DNA of 64,000 nt, taken from NCBI GenBank assembly GCA_022495005.1, contig JAGYXB010001356.1, positions 248,001-312,000 on the forward strand, read 5' to 3'. Shown here piece after piece: positions 22,434 through 33,288 of this stretch (its first letter is position 1; every line of letters begins with the position of its first letter). The notes under the pieces are model-generated. The model worked only from the letters and a program-made list of their open reading frames with translations. It was not told the origin of the DNA and did no database searches. A program made the translations under genes and the position numbers. The stretch comes from Rhyacophila brunnea (lineage: Eukaryota; Arthropoda; Insecta; Trichoptera; Rhyacophilidae).

Positions 22434-22990
22434 AGTATCTACCTACTTAAAAGTCATTGTACCATGGTTGATATATTTGCTCTACGAATAACGAAATAAT
22501 GTCCTGATGCTCACAAATAGATGTACCTTGAAAACCTTCCTTGGATAAATTTCACTTTCGCGTTGAACTCTGGCAATGAAAATTCGCCAACTTTTACTTA
22601 TCGCGCCCTCATTTGGACCGCCTTGGGAAAAGCGATTCGAGATTTCCCCGGTAAAATTGTCCCAATCGCAAGAAGAGGCCGGGCACTTGGGGGAAAGCGA
22701 TTTTATTTATTAGCCAAGTTTTGTTTGTGGGAATTAAACTAATTTCGGGATATCTCCTATCCGCTGAAAGATATTCATTTTAGTGTTCCGGTTCCGAAGT
22801 GTAATTCAAACATTTGCAGTTTGGCTTTGAATGTCGGTTCCCAAAGTGAGTTAATGTATCTCTGTACTTAGTTTTATCTAAATAGCTTAAATTCTAAGTG
22901 GAAAATCAAAGCAAATTCACCGGCGTGACTGTGTAAAGTGACTCGTACTATATTATTTGAATTCGCGAACAGATTTACATAATATAATAT
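22434..22990. other. probable single-copy stretch
   Basis: This part is more GC-rich than its neighbours and has no repeat match in the window. A 73-codon plus frame at 22521-22742 has no recognised domain. I cannot support a gene. Confidence 0.35.
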
Positions 22991-22999
22991 TTATATACC

Positions 23000-23665
23000 T
23001 ACCGAATAATAATAATTTCTGAACATACATAATTTTGAAAAACAATTTCTGAGAAAATACGTGTCGCTACATTACAAAATCAGCCAAGTCCATAATAGAT
23101 GAATAGAAGAAAAACAGCTTTTTGTTTCCTCAAATAAACAGTCACAAGGGTGAAAGTTTATAATATTTCGAGTATAGAATATTTAAAATTAATAAATTCC
23201 ACATTTTTATAATGCAGAAATGTTAGAAAGCAGTAGTTCTTCAGCAATTCACAAAAAAGTAAAAAATACCGAAAGGTGGACTTTGAAATGACTTTGAAGC
23301 TGATTTTGAAATGTAGCGACATATATAATATTATAACCAATAGATTTTTTTTTGTTGAAAAAAGTAAGCAACCCCGGCAGGGATCGAACCCTGCATCTCC
23401 CGGGTTTACGTCCTATCCACGCATTACCTCTATGCTACGCAGTGACATACTAATTGCGACAAATTTTAACTATTGGCAACATTTAATACCCACTCATCAG
23501 CGCTAAATCAAGCTACTTTGGCAATCTTTTTCAAAAAAGATTTTTTCTATTGGTATAATATATTTTCTCAGAAAGTATTTTTCAAAATTATGTATGTTCA
23601 ATAATTAGAATGGTACATTCTTAAATCTTGTGAATTATTCGTTGAATAAAAGAAATAGTTAATTA
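23000..23665. mobile_element. palindromic tRNA-headed element with nested MITE
   Basis: The left arm in minus sense runs from the tRNA-like head (B-box complement ggatcgaaccctgc at 23383-23396) through ctattggttataatat to tcaaaattatgtatgtt at about 23020. The right arm in plus sense has ctattggtataatat, attttctcagaaa, tcaaaattatgtatgtt and cttaaatcttgtgaatt up to 23665. The arms are therefore inverted copies around one tRNA-like head. The left arm is interrupted by a 260-bp MITE. Confidence 0.68.
23062..23321. mobile_element. 260-bp MITE nested in the palindromic element
   Basis: The ends are tgtcgctacattacaaaatc and, inverted, tgtcgctacatttcaaaatc. It divides the arm between cagaaaata and tataatattataacc, which are contiguous in the sister arm and at 28.2 and 39.1 kb. 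The exact target duplication is unclear. Confidence 0.68.
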
Positions 23666-23869
23666 ACAATAATGTCATTGAATTATCATTACACTTTTAT
23701 GTCTTTACACTTTTATTAATAATACCCATAGTTACAAAGAGGATTAGAAAAAGATAACATAAATATTAATTATTTTCTACAGTAATAAAAACATTAATTT
23801 TTAAATAATCTTTAGTAGATACCTACTTAATAATTAGAAAATCAAAAGTATCACAATATTATGTGCATC

Positions 23870-24020
23870 ATCCACAGGGTGTAATTTGTATTTACAGATC
23901 TTTGTTTATACGAGAAATGGATGTTAATCACTTGCTCAACATGGTAGGTCCATACTTCGATTGCAAGCAAACGTTGAAGAATTTGCCAGACCCAAGATTT
24001 GAACCTGGGACCCCTAGTCT
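23870..24020 (-). mobile_element. SINE family B, diverged minus copy
   Basis: The plus strand shows gagaaatggatg, cacttgctcaacat, aggtccatac, gccagacccaag and atttgaacctggg (B-box complement). The 3' block and the start of the head are missing. The 120-codon plus frame across it is a by-product. Confidence 0.58.
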
Positions 24021-24119
24021 ATTCAATGTGATTTTCTCAAAGCATGAATATCTATCTGATTGTTTCACTTCTACTAATGCGCTACTGTTTCATTACATTA
24101 CTAAAATTGGGCCCTACTG

Positions 24120-24300
24120 GATTTTTTTTAATAATATTAATAACCATGTCCTTGGTTTTTTGTACAAGGTTGTTATTAGTAATTTGAACAATCGCAAAAA
24201 CTCATGCTTTGATAAAATCACATAAATATATCGTGTCCTCACTGGGATCAAACCCTGACCTCCCGATGGAAGGTCAGCGCCTTATAAGTGTACTGCCTGA
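24120..24300 (-). mobile_element. SINE family C (tRNA-like head, minus)
   Basis: In minus sense the head has cgctgaccttccatcgg and B-box agggtttgatccca, then tgaggacacg, tttatgtgattttatcaaa and ttgttcaaattactaat. The tail words match the copies at 41.06-42.13 and 46.14-46.27 kb. Confidence 0.58.
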
Positions 24301-24587
24301 GTGGCCAGCGTTAGGCGGGGCGTGCGCAACTCAATCGTATAACCGTATAAACCACGAGTGGTGTTTAAACGGATATATATTATATACCTATGCTAAATTT
24401 AAATTAATGATATTATAAGCCAACACGTTAAAGCTCGACCATCGTGGGCGTAACCTAGGAATAATATGACTACATTTTTTCAAAGTAAAACTGATTTTCA
24501 TCATCATTGCCATCAGTGTGAATCCGGTTGACATGTAACATGAAAGTGTTAAAGCCAACTCGATAAATGAAAAATACTAATATCTGG

Positions 24588-24640
24588 ACTTGAATCGCCA
24601 ACCTTTCAATTTAGAGTCAACTACTAAGCTATATTTCCAA
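24588..24640 (-). repeat. weak tRNA-like head (minus)
   Basis: The minus strand reads cttagtagttgactc (A-box like) and ggcgattcaagtcca (B-box). There is no complete cloverleaf. Confidence 0.3.
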
Positions 24641-25795
24641 ACTCATAATATCGAAAATATCTACTTGGTTGGGCAATTTATATTCGCATTCATCCTTTCT
24701 TTCCACCAACCTCAAATCCCCAACTATTGTCACAAGACCACTAGTCACGGGCCATGATCGACCGTCATGAAAGTTAAGTTTAGTTAGCTCAAGACAACTA
24801 GTGTGTGTAGTTTTTAACCACAGTTCATTGATTAGTCACGGCCGGGTAAGCTTGATATAGTGTGACCGTCGTCCAAGCGATACTTCTGAATACCTGGCAA
24901 ACCGTGACACCGGCTCTCATCTCTCATACAACCTATTATCATCATTCATCAACCTCATATATTATCATCCATCAACAGTATACCGTCAAGTGCTGCGCAC
25001 CGGGTAACGCAACAAACAATACCGCGCGAGTGACCACGGAGCCATCATCAACATCATAAAAGCTCAGTATCTTGCATCATGTTAATCCCCCCTTCTAGAT
25101 CCGGAATCAACCAGCATCACCTTCCTTCAAATTACAGTCCACTGAAAAAGCGCCACCACTACTATTATATTATATTACTTCGTTTTGTATTATTTGGGGT
25201 TTTACAATTATACGACGGTTGTGCTGATATACGAATGTATTCATATGTGGCAAAAATCCTCATTGTTTTCTCTTATTCTACGGATACACATAAAGTAATT
25301 CATCTAACCCGACAAGGGGGGGCTAGAGACATCATTGTCAAAACTTTTTTTTAATCCCGCTACAGCCCCTTGTTTTCTGTTATTCTTGCATACATTTAAA
25401 AAAGTCTGTGATTTCATAATGCCCCCGTTTCCGGGGCGTCAAGTTGTTGTCGAAAAGTTAAATTTTATAATACAGGCCCTGTCGTAGAAATTGTTATTTC
25501 GCAAACAAAACAATAACAGTCTCTTTGCGAAACTTTCTCTAAACAAACGGCATACCTTTTACGAAATCCGCTTGCGACGTAGGGTTGCCATAACCATTAA
25601 TAATTGACTTACATATGAACTGGGCACGGCATTAATTCAAATTAAATTATGTGTGTAAAAGAAACAAATGGATAAGTAGGCAGAAAAAAATAGGTACACG
25701 ATAATATGGTAGAGGTCGCCATACAGTGGTACCCCAGCGGCACTAAACGATTACAAATACGCCTGCTAAATAAGGGAACTCATAAAATTCGATGT
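24641..25795. other. unannotated stretch
   Basis: No supported gene. The part at 24.84-25.14 kb is richer in C and CA words (many atcatc and accacc), with 65- and 91-codon frames that carry no domain; an old LTR or LINE fragment is possible but not shown. Confidence 0.35.
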
Positions 25796-25799
25796 ATGC

Positions 25800-25880
25800 A
25801 TGACGATAGGAGAGTGGTACGAGATAAGTAAGGTCTTCATCCAGCAGTAAATCGACCTTGACTGATGATGGTGATGGTAT
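25800..25880 (+). pseudogene. LINE 3' terminus, short
   Basis: The plus frame reads GEWYEISKVFIQQ, stop, IDLD, then a (GAT)-like tail, parallel to the terminus at 16.56 kb. Only the last codons are present. Confidence 0.48.
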
Positions 25881-27175
25881 TATCAAGCGCCGTATTGGTA
25901 TAAAGAACTAGTTTTAATTAAAATAAAATAATTAGGAGTTATTTCACATAATTCAATATACATATTGACGGGTGGAGTCCGTTTCAAATGGACATTGTCA
26001 ATAAATTAATAAAAACTAGTATGCAGATATAAAATAAGCTTTCTCATTAACGAATAAGCTACTATGATAACTCCGTAACTAAATACTGTAAATGTAATAC
26101 AATAACGCAGATTTGCAATATGCACCCGAATTGTCATGTATATAGTAGTCATTATTGGGTTTGTATTCTATAAACTGGCGTACACGTCACACGGAAAGCA
26201 TTGTGCCATTGCATTCAACTGTCCAAGTTTTCAGTGGGAGGGAACGAGATGGATGGTGAAGCGGGGGGGAAACCAGCACGCCAGCTTATAGAAGACAGAC
26301 TCCTCATAATAATAAGACAAAAACAAAACAAAAATACGTCATACTGATCGAGGAGAGGATGTGTTTATCTTTTCGTAGAATGATGGTGAGGTTACAGCGA
26401 CAGAACGATGAAAGGCCTACGTTAAGCATATACGCAAGTGAAATAGTTTTTTACAATGTCTCTTATAACCTAATAATATTATGTACCTAGATAACGTGGT
26501 TATATCATTGTTGTATTAATTGTAACTCTATTTTATTGACTGCACACAAGGATGCGAGCTATTCTAACAATACATTAATTTTTATTGTTATGCGCAGGAA
26601 GTGTCGAAGAGTTATATTTGTGACACCCCTGACTTTCTTAATGCTGTACCGGATTGTTGTGCCAGCCCGGAAAACTCTCTGGCGACGTATTTACAGTTTC
26701 CACGCAGGAAAAACTTTTTCACTCTGCGATAATGCAAAACACGCGTTTTCTCTCTTACCTTCATATACACTTTTTCATCATTATGCTTATCAGTCTAATT
26801 GGGACCTCCGCGGGCAAAAATATAAAAAAAAAAATTCTTTTTGACAAAATATTGTCTCATCTACGTAACCTAAAAAATCAGATAAAACTCTTTTATAAAG
26901 TATATAAACCTCTTATGTATTTAGTGAACTGAAAGTTTTTAAATAACGAAATATACTATATAAAAAGTCAGTTAGTAGGTCGCTCCATATGTGTATATTC
27001 TGTGCGTTTTACTATGGCGACCAGCAGACTGATAAGTAGATTGCCAATACAATATGTTTTATTCAGTGAATAATACACAGCATTTAAATGTGTTAGCATT
27101 CATTAATGATTAATACACATAATTTGAAAATATAATATATGAAATATTTATGAAAAATAATACTACAACTGGAGC
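25881..27175. other. AT-rich stretch, no gene supported
   Basis: The 102- and 92-codon plus frames at 26.54-26.93 kb overlap in two phases, have no domain and become lysine-rich through an A run. I regard them as chance frames in probably single-copy DNA. Confidence 0.35.
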
Positions 27176-27179
27176 TTAC

Positions 27180-27500
27180 AATATATTCGTATAAACAGCG
27201 ATAATAAATAGAATTCCGATAGGCTATATACCAATATAGTAAGGTTTTGAATGTGTGATTGTCCTACAAAAATAAACCACGCATTATAGACGTGCAATAG
27301 TATGTGTAATGCACCGATATTAAATGAGCGTCAATGCATAAACAATGAGCAGTTGTCATTATTCGACGTATGACGTATTCTTGACACGTGTTTAAATTTA
27401 TCCCGCATTCTTCCTTACTCGAGATCGGTTGCCTGCTTCTCCTTACCCGGTAGGTATTTCAGTTCCCATTATTTCTGAATTCCCTGTGCTTTACCAATTA
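27180..27500 (+). repeat. internal copy related to the hAT element at 41.1-42.0 kb
   Basis: The order cctacaaaaat, attatagacgtgcaa, aatgagcgtca, tgcataaac, ttcttgacac, gtgtttaa, ttcttcc and agttcccatta parallels 41.37-41.61 kb. Terminal ends are not visible at this locus, so it is an end-less or strongly diverged copy. Confidence 0.55.
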
Positions 27501-27600
27501 AACAATCTGTACAATACTAATCGCGGCAGAATTTACCAACAATCAACGTTAATAGTTAATCATTTATGATTTTGAGTTAAAGATGTTAAAATCTTTCAAG

Positions 27601-27662
27601 CATCGATTACGTTCTTAAATCTTGTGAATTATTCGTCGAATAAAAAAAATAGTTAATTAAAA
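27601..27662 (+). repeat. tail of the tRNA-headed family
   Basis: It has gttcttaaatcttgtg, aattattcgtcgaata and agttaattaa. The head is absent. Confidence 0.55.
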
Positions 27663-28143
27663 GTTATTAGCAAGTTCAAGTAAGTTACAACAAAAAATCT
27701 TGGAGTGACCCGTGACGTCGGTTAGTAATTAAAGTAATACCTGCTTTGATTTAACCTGATCCGTGCCACGGACGAATTAACTCGCCAAAGCATGTATGTC
27801 ACGTTGGGCCACGGACGAATATATTCGCGGGTTCTTGTAAACGTTATAACTTCTGAATAAACATTCTGTGTGTAATTTCTAAACAATATTTATCATTTTA
27901 GTGCGAAAATATTCATGATAAACTTGATAAAAATGTTGTGTTGCTAAGTTTTCATAATTATTTATCATTCCGTTCCTATTTTATATTTTTTGAAGGATTT
28001 ATTTTATTCCGAAAATAGCTGGCCTACAAGAGTCCACTTAGTAAAAATTGGCTGACAGCGTAATTAAAAATAAACCGATCGCCAATAGTAGCTCAATTTG
28101 GAAAGCACTTTAGGGAGTATTAAAAACCATTAGTTAAAATTTC

Positions 28144-28290
28144 TCGCAATTAAGTATGACTCCTTTACCACAGTAGTCTATGTGCGTGGGCGTGATACCC
28201 GAGAGTTGTACGTTCGAAAATAGATTTTTTCCATTGGTTATAATATATTTTCTGAGAAGTGTTTTCAAAATTATGTATAAAATATTGTGT
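28144..28290 (+). mobile_element. tRNA-headed repeat, single arm
   Basis: It begins cgcaattaagtatgac, with tgtgcgtgggcgtgat and a truncated B-box near 28207-28215, then ccattggttataatata, ttctgagaagtg and tcaaaattatgtat. It shows the same head-to-tail unit as the right arm of the palindromic copies. Confidence 0.6.
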
Positions 28291-29165
28291 TATAAATTAT
28301 TCTCATATGTAACAAAAATATTTTTGAATAATTCATAGTTTTAGTGTATTTATACTTATTTTGAAAAACATCTATTTTTCTAAAAAATAAAATGAAATCC
28401 TTTTCATGTATATTATCTTATCTAATGACAGTACATATGGTAACAATATGCTAGATTCATAATTTGCACAGTTAGCACACCCAAAGTTTAGTACCTATCG
28501 AATCATTTTGTTATTCAATGTTGATAATCAATGATTATTTGACTGTAACCAATATACGTCAACATAATACTCGTACTTTAAACGTTTTTTCTCAGTACCT
28601 ACCTACGTTTAATCTACTTCAAAAATCTTCAATTATTATTATGTGCAGATCGACGCCGTCAGATAAAAATGACGATTCGCATTTTAAATGGGCCGAGATA
28701 ACATTTTTTTCGCAAATAATTACTTAGTTACATGGCAAAGTTTTCATTTTAAAATGTGCCAGATTTCCCCGCCACCCAGCCGAAAGCAGTCTGCACAAAA
28801 ATTAACTTAAGAAAACTCGAAAACTTTTCCTTTCAAAAGGTGTCAAAAGGTCCCCCGCCCTCCCCCACTTTTTCTCTTCATATTGTCTCTTCGCGAAGTA
28901 AATTTGCATATAAATGACAAATACCTTGTGATTTGTTTTTTTTTGTCTTCCTTTTCATACTAAACCTGGAAAGGGATGTGAATGGCATTCGCGTAGTCTT
29001 TGTTTTTCTTGCATTATTCGACAGCGATATTGTGGATTATTTTTTATCATTTGTTCATACTAAGAAGGCGTGCGAATATTACATTATGCCATTGAGCAAA
29101 TTCTTACAAATCACATAATCAAAATTGTAAAATCAACTTCAACAATATTATAATGAGTATTAAAC
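28291..29165. other. AT-rich stretch, no gene supported
   Basis: A pyrimidine-rich block at 28.76-28.88 kb stands out. The 60-70 codon frames are hydrophobic and low-complexity. Confidence 0.35.
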
Positions 29166-29167
29166 CA

Positions 29168-29205
29168 TTTCTTTTTATTCAACGAATAAATTATTCTAGC
29201 AAGTG
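29168..29205 (-). repeat. tail fragment of the tRNA-headed family (minus)
   Basis: The plus strand has catttctttttattc, aacgaataaattatt, the inverse of the family tail. Confidence 0.45.
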
Positions 29206-29489
29206 CCAGTACGTTAAGACTAAAATTGAAAGATATCTTGACGCTAGTTAGTATTCTAAGTAACCAAGTATTAATACTTTGATTCAAACCACAAAAGCCA
29301 GTAGACAACACTAGAGATTTTTTGTAAGACGTTTCATTTTAATTACTGTTAGTTAATTCCGTCGTAATTAAGTATGGTGCAGATAGTTATATTTTATTAA
29401 GCTCTAAATCCGATGGATATAATATGTTTCTAAATTATAATGTTTTTAATCAAATTTATTATTACCTATAGATAATTCTAATTGATTTG

Positions 29490-29550
29490 GGTATTGTGTT
29501 ATTCCATTCGAGTATTTTTTTGCGACTTGCGTTTCGCCTTTCGCCATCTT
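29490..29550 (+). repeat. fragment related to the fold-back element at 62.86 kb
   Basis: Words attccattcgagt, ttttgcgac, gtttcgcctttcgcc parallel 62.89-62.94 kb. A Mutator-like element begins 30 bp downstream. Confidence 0.42.
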
Positions 29551-29581
29551 CATCCGCTATGCGCACTCACCAATGGAAAAT

Positions 29582-29990
29582 CGTATCCTGAAATTTGTAC
29601 GTATGCAGTTCGCCGTATCACACTTCACCGTAAATGTTGTATCGGAGATATATGGTCATATATTAACCACTTTGGTTCGTATAGTGCTGAAACATGTACA
29701 TGTCTAAATATAACACAGTTCTTGTCGGTTTACACTTTACAGGAAGCCAACGGCAAACAAATTTTTAAAATAGCCGATATACCTACTCGATTATATTTTG
29801 TTGGGTTAAGTTAGGTTTTCATTCTTGAATTCATGAATTTTGCCAAAATCGGCTTTGAAAATTGAATTAATGTTCATTTTGAATTTAATAAAATAGGAGA
29901 CCTTGTAGTATACGGTCATCTCATTCCAATAGAAAGCTCACGGCGAACTGTGCTACGGTGAAATGTTTTACTTACAATTTACATGTAAAC
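29582..29990. mobile_element. Mutator-like inverted-repeat element, copy 1 (long interior form)
   Basis: The left end is cgtatcctgaaatttgtac and then gcagttcgccgtatcaca, ttcaccgt. The right end, inverted, reads ttacatgtaaattgtaag and then cacagttcgccgtgagc. The interior has cttgtcggtttacac, tacaggaagcca, ttcttgaattcatg. It lies directly before copy 2 in the same orientation. Its 9-bp duplication is not preserved on the right side. The 110-codon frame across the left arm is not a gene. Confidence 0.75.
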
Positions 29991-30004
29991 GCGTAAAAAA
30001 ATGT

Positions 30005-30436
30005 GGTGGGACACGTGACCGGAAACTTGTACGTATGCAGTTCGACGTATCACATTTCACCGTGAAATGTTGTATCGGAAATTTATATATGGCCGTTTAT
30101 TAAAGACTCTCCAACCTCTAAGGGTCGTATAGTACTGACATAAAATTCATGTCTAAATAAAAGACGGTTCTTGTCGGCTTACACTTTACAGGAAGCCAGC
30201 AGCAAACACATTTTGAAAATAGCCGATATGCCGGATTATTTGTTATGTTAGGTTGGGTTTTCATTCTTGAATTCATGAATTTTGCCAAAATCAGCTATGA
30301 AAATTGAATTAATTTTCATATAGAATCTAATAAAATTGGAGACCGTTATAGTATACGGTCATCTCTGTCCGATAGAAACCCCACGGCGAACTGTGCTACG
30401 GTGAAATGTTTTACGTACAATGTATCCGGCGGGACA
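30005..30436. mobile_element. Mutator-like inverted-repeat element, copy 2
   Basis: The element is at 30014-30427, flanked by ggtgggaca (30005-30013) and ggcgggaca (30428-30436), an 8 of 9 match. Its interior is highly similar to copy 1 (cttgtcggcttacac, tacaggaagccagc, ttcttgaattcatg, agtatacggtcatctc). No coding capacity. Confidence 0.78.
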
Positions 30437-30587
30437 TGCCAAAGCGACGCAGTGGTTTCAGGGGCTACCTACCTCTCGGCTAACGTTATATTATCGCTAA
30501 GCTAGGGTGGAGTAACTACACCTCTCCTGTTATTTCAAAATTCGTGAAATTCTTTGTTTTGTTTATTATACATCCTGGTCTAGCATC

Positions 30588-30989
30588 GTATCCGGAAATT
30601 TGTACGTAAATAGTTCACCGCATGACACTTATTTGTGCGCCGCAGTACGTGAAACATGAGTTCGTGTAACATTTAATCAAATGACGACTTCTTCGTTGGA
30701 CGATTCAACGTGGAGTATATTTGTACGTATGCTACAACATGTAGAGATGTCTTTACTAGGTTAGGTTAAGTTAGATTAGGGTTAATCTAATTGGAACCGT
30801 AGGTACTATTTGCAAACTATCGCCGAATTTTGTAAAATACGTAAAAATGTATTCCACGGTGAAAGGTTCAACGAAGAACTCGTCATTTGATAAAATGTTA
30901 TACGAACCCATGTTTCACGTACTGCGGCGCACGAATAAGTGTTCCACGATGAACTGCATACGTACAACTTACATGTAACCGTCTAGCAT
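30588..30989. mobile_element. Mutator-like fold-back element with ~130-bp arms and exact 9-bp duplication
   Basis: The element lies at 30597-30980 and the 9-bp duplication gtctagcat at 30588-30596 and 30981-30989. The arms match over about 130 bp: gtacgtaaatagttca or gtacgtatgcagttca, acacttattygtgcgccgc, agtacgtgaaacatg, caaatgacgasttcttcgtt. A ~110-bp spacer holds TTAGG-like words. Long inverted repeats with a 9-bp target duplication are characteristic of the Mutator superfamily. It is non-autonomous. Confidence 0.88.
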
Positions 30990-31088
30990 TCCTCGATCAT
31001 TTCGTTTAAATATTAGAAATATTATTACGTGCGACTTAGATTAAATATTTTCCTTCCAAACTCTGTCGATTCCTGAATTTTTGATAGC

Positions 31089-31202
31089 GGATTTAGGCAT
31101 TTATTACATAAATGTGTATAACTAACTATTTTTTTTCTTTTTACAGGTGAGTTACTTCATCTTTAAACGGTATTTACGATGACGTCATTCATAAAGGTAA
31201 GT
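31089..31202 (+). other. candidate 50-nt exon beginning with a recursive-type splice site
   Basis: A branch-like ctaac at about 31120-31126 and a T-rich tract lead to ttacag ending at 31146. The next bases are gtgagt, so a strong 3' splice site and a 5' splice site share one position. Fifty bases later (31196) comes aaag/gtaagt, a consensus 5' splice site. The enclosed segment 31147-31196 contains ATG at 31179 followed by five codons (MTSFIK) that end in phase 0 at the donor. Two readings fit: a recursive splice site with its short downstream exon inside a long plus-strand intron, or a real first coding or cassette exon. No repeat in the window matches it. Confidence 0.5.
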
Positions 31203-31529
31203 AATTTATAAGCAATCGAAAGAAATAACTGAAGAATTAGATATACATTATACCTACCTACTTTTTTTTGACAAAACGGGTGTAATATTTTCTTAAATGC
31301 TGTGAAACGATTGTAATCATGACATACATACATTACATTATTATAATGCCTATTATTATGGTAACATTTTGACAGTTAGTCCATTCTGCACCTACTCGTT
31401 AGATAGAAATATTTTTGCTGACTTGGAAAAGAAATAAGTAATCGAGAATTTTATGATATTATAACACATATGATAGCGATCGCCAAAAATAATGATATTG
31501 CAACTATTGTATCAAATTACCTCATTCAA

Positions 31530-31541
31530 CCCCCCCCCCCC
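31530..31541 (+). repeat. C homopolymer
   Basis: It is a run of twelve C, striking in this AT-rich window. Confidence 0.9.
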
Positions 31542-31627
31542 TACCGCTCTTTCTTATTATCTGCTTGAAGTGTCTAAGCTTGCTTATAATTTGTTACAAT
31601 TATTATAGTGTAATATAAATAATTTTT

Positions 31628-31864
31628 CCGACCATGTTCGATCCTAATAGGATCATATGGGCCTCCACAGAGTAGAGGTTTGTATTAACAGATTTTTTGT
31701 TTTTTTACAACAAATGGATGTCAGCCACTTGCTCAACCTATTAAATCCATACGCTGACTCACACACAAATTGAAAAACAATATGTGTACTTACCAGACCC
31801 AGGATTCGAACCTGGGACCCACGGCGTGATAGTACAACGCTTAAGCCGCGCGGCCACCGTGGGT
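31628..31864 (-). mobile_element. SINE family B, near-complete minus copy
   Basis: In minus sense it starts acccacggtggccgcgcgg with A-box region ggcttaagcg and B-box ggttcgaatcc, then gtacacatattg, a body with gagcaagtggctgac, and the 3' block gatcctattaggatcgaac. Length is about 237 bp. The head is tRNA-like and no pol III terminator is seen inside. It is one of the best copies in the window. Confidence 0.86.
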
Positions 31865-31869
31865 TTATA

Positions 31870-32790
31870 TTATATATTCCCTATGTATAATATAAAAGTT
31901 GTCATCAATGTATGTGTTGAAGATCTCTCTATCATTCTGGCATTATAAAAAGATATCAGTAGCATCACGTTGATACAGTAAATGTGGTGATGAAATAACA
32001 CATTGTAGTATTTTTAAGACATTCGGCGTTTACTTGTTTACTTCTTTACTTTCATGATAATAATTTACAAAAAAATCACATACTTAAGTAAAAGTAAAGA
32101 AAATAATATCACCACAGTCATGCAAAGATTACTTTATGACACGTGTTTCGTTTTAAATACTATTTATTCTCTCCTCTTAACGATTTTTATATTATAATTT
32201 TCCATCTTCTCCACTTAATCTAATTCTATTAGTACATAGTTTCTTTTCTATTCGCATAGCACAGTTGTCAGTTAGGTATAATGGCAAGGGAATGGGATGA
32301 CTGGCCTCCGGACAATTGGACGCCGCACTGTCGTAGACATGTGTAGACGAGATATTTTAAACAGTTTCTATCTACTACTTAGTAGTTTGAATTCATTTTA
32401 CTCTTAACATAATGTATTCTTTATTGCGGATTAAGAATTACCATGCCTAAGGCTTTATATAAAATAAAAAACACTTTTTTCGTTGGAACTTAAACATATG
32501 CACGATTAAATCATTGTTTACGTCTGAATATTTACATTCCCACCAACTATTAAATCATAATATAATCATTGAAGTATAAATAATAATATTGATTTTTTTT
32601 AAAGTACCTATAATTACCTAACGTCTATTTATTTTTGAATTCCGTGGCGTCCAGTTGTCCGGTGCCAAATCGTCCTAGACCCATTGGCAATGCTTGTAAC
32701 ATTATATAAATTCAAACGTAAATTTTGTTACTCATACTTTATAATAGAGTTCACCATGCAAACAAAATACGTATCGTAAAGCAATTTTAT
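31870..32790. other. AT-rich stretch, nothing recognised
   Basis: No gene or repeat match. The segment at 32.27-32.35 kb (cctccggacaattgg) and 32.64-32.69 kb (gtggcgtccagttgtcc) are partly inverted relatives of each other and may mark an old element. Confidence 0.35.
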
Positions 32791-32794
32791 ATGT

Positions 32795-33195
32795 GGTGAT
32801 TCTTCTTGTAATCATGCCACCGCTAGCGGAGGTCAACCACCATCGAAGCTATGTTTACTCTAAAATTTGGCACCAAGAACAGCTCGATAGAGCCACACTC
32901 GGACTAATCACTGAGTTTCTGTTTAATGCTACATTTACCATTGAAATTTCCATGGATAACGCGTTGGGAAATGATATACTTTTGTCCCCTCATAATGTGT
33001 TCTAGGTACTGTAGTTTCTGGATGTAGTATAACGAAATATTCTCGGTTCTTTTCCAATTATTTAAGATTCTTAAAATTTGTCACCTGATCAGTCCATGGA
33101 TTTTTCAGGATGTATTTAAACAGACACATCTCGAAAGCCTCAATTTTCCGTGACAGTTCCTCGTTTATCGTCCATATTCATTGAGAGAACCTAAC
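32795..33195 (-). pseudogene. RTE-like LINE relic (same lineage as 60.8 kb)
   Basis: Minus-strand segments in changing frames read ELSRKIEAFEMCLFKYILKN with PWTDQVTN, then KLQYLEHIMRGQKY, then ELFLVPNFRVN and MVVDLR before a stop. After it comes a caagaagaa-type tail. The order and words match the longer frame at 60.83-61.20 kb. Stops and frameshifts make it dead. The 70-codon plus frame at 32793-33005 is its antisense shadow. Confidence 0.66.
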
Positions 33196-33265
33196 AGTAA
33201 ATCTTATCTAATGAACCCATATAATGTTTTTGTATTATTACTGAAACAAAATAATGAATGTGTTG

Positions 33266-33288
33266 TTAGGTTAGGTTAGGTTAGGTTA
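33266..33288 (+). repeat. TTAGG short tandem array
   Basis: Four TTAGG units and a partial unit. TTAGG is the usual insect telomere repeat, but short interstitial arrays like this are common in transposable elements (also near 59.15 kb). Confidence 0.75.

Noticed and set aside
23863..24225. 120-codon plus frame
   Set aside because: It crosses a minus-strand family B SINE and part of a family C SINE, and every recognisable block is SINE sequence.
26536..26932. Two overlapping frames of 102 and 92 codons
   Set aside because: Two phases are open over the same DNA, no domain, and the end is a poly-A-encoded lysine run.
33266..33288. Telomere or subtelomere
   Set aside because: Only four TTAGG units, surrounded by ordinary dispersed repeats; similar short runs occur inside the Mutator-like elements.
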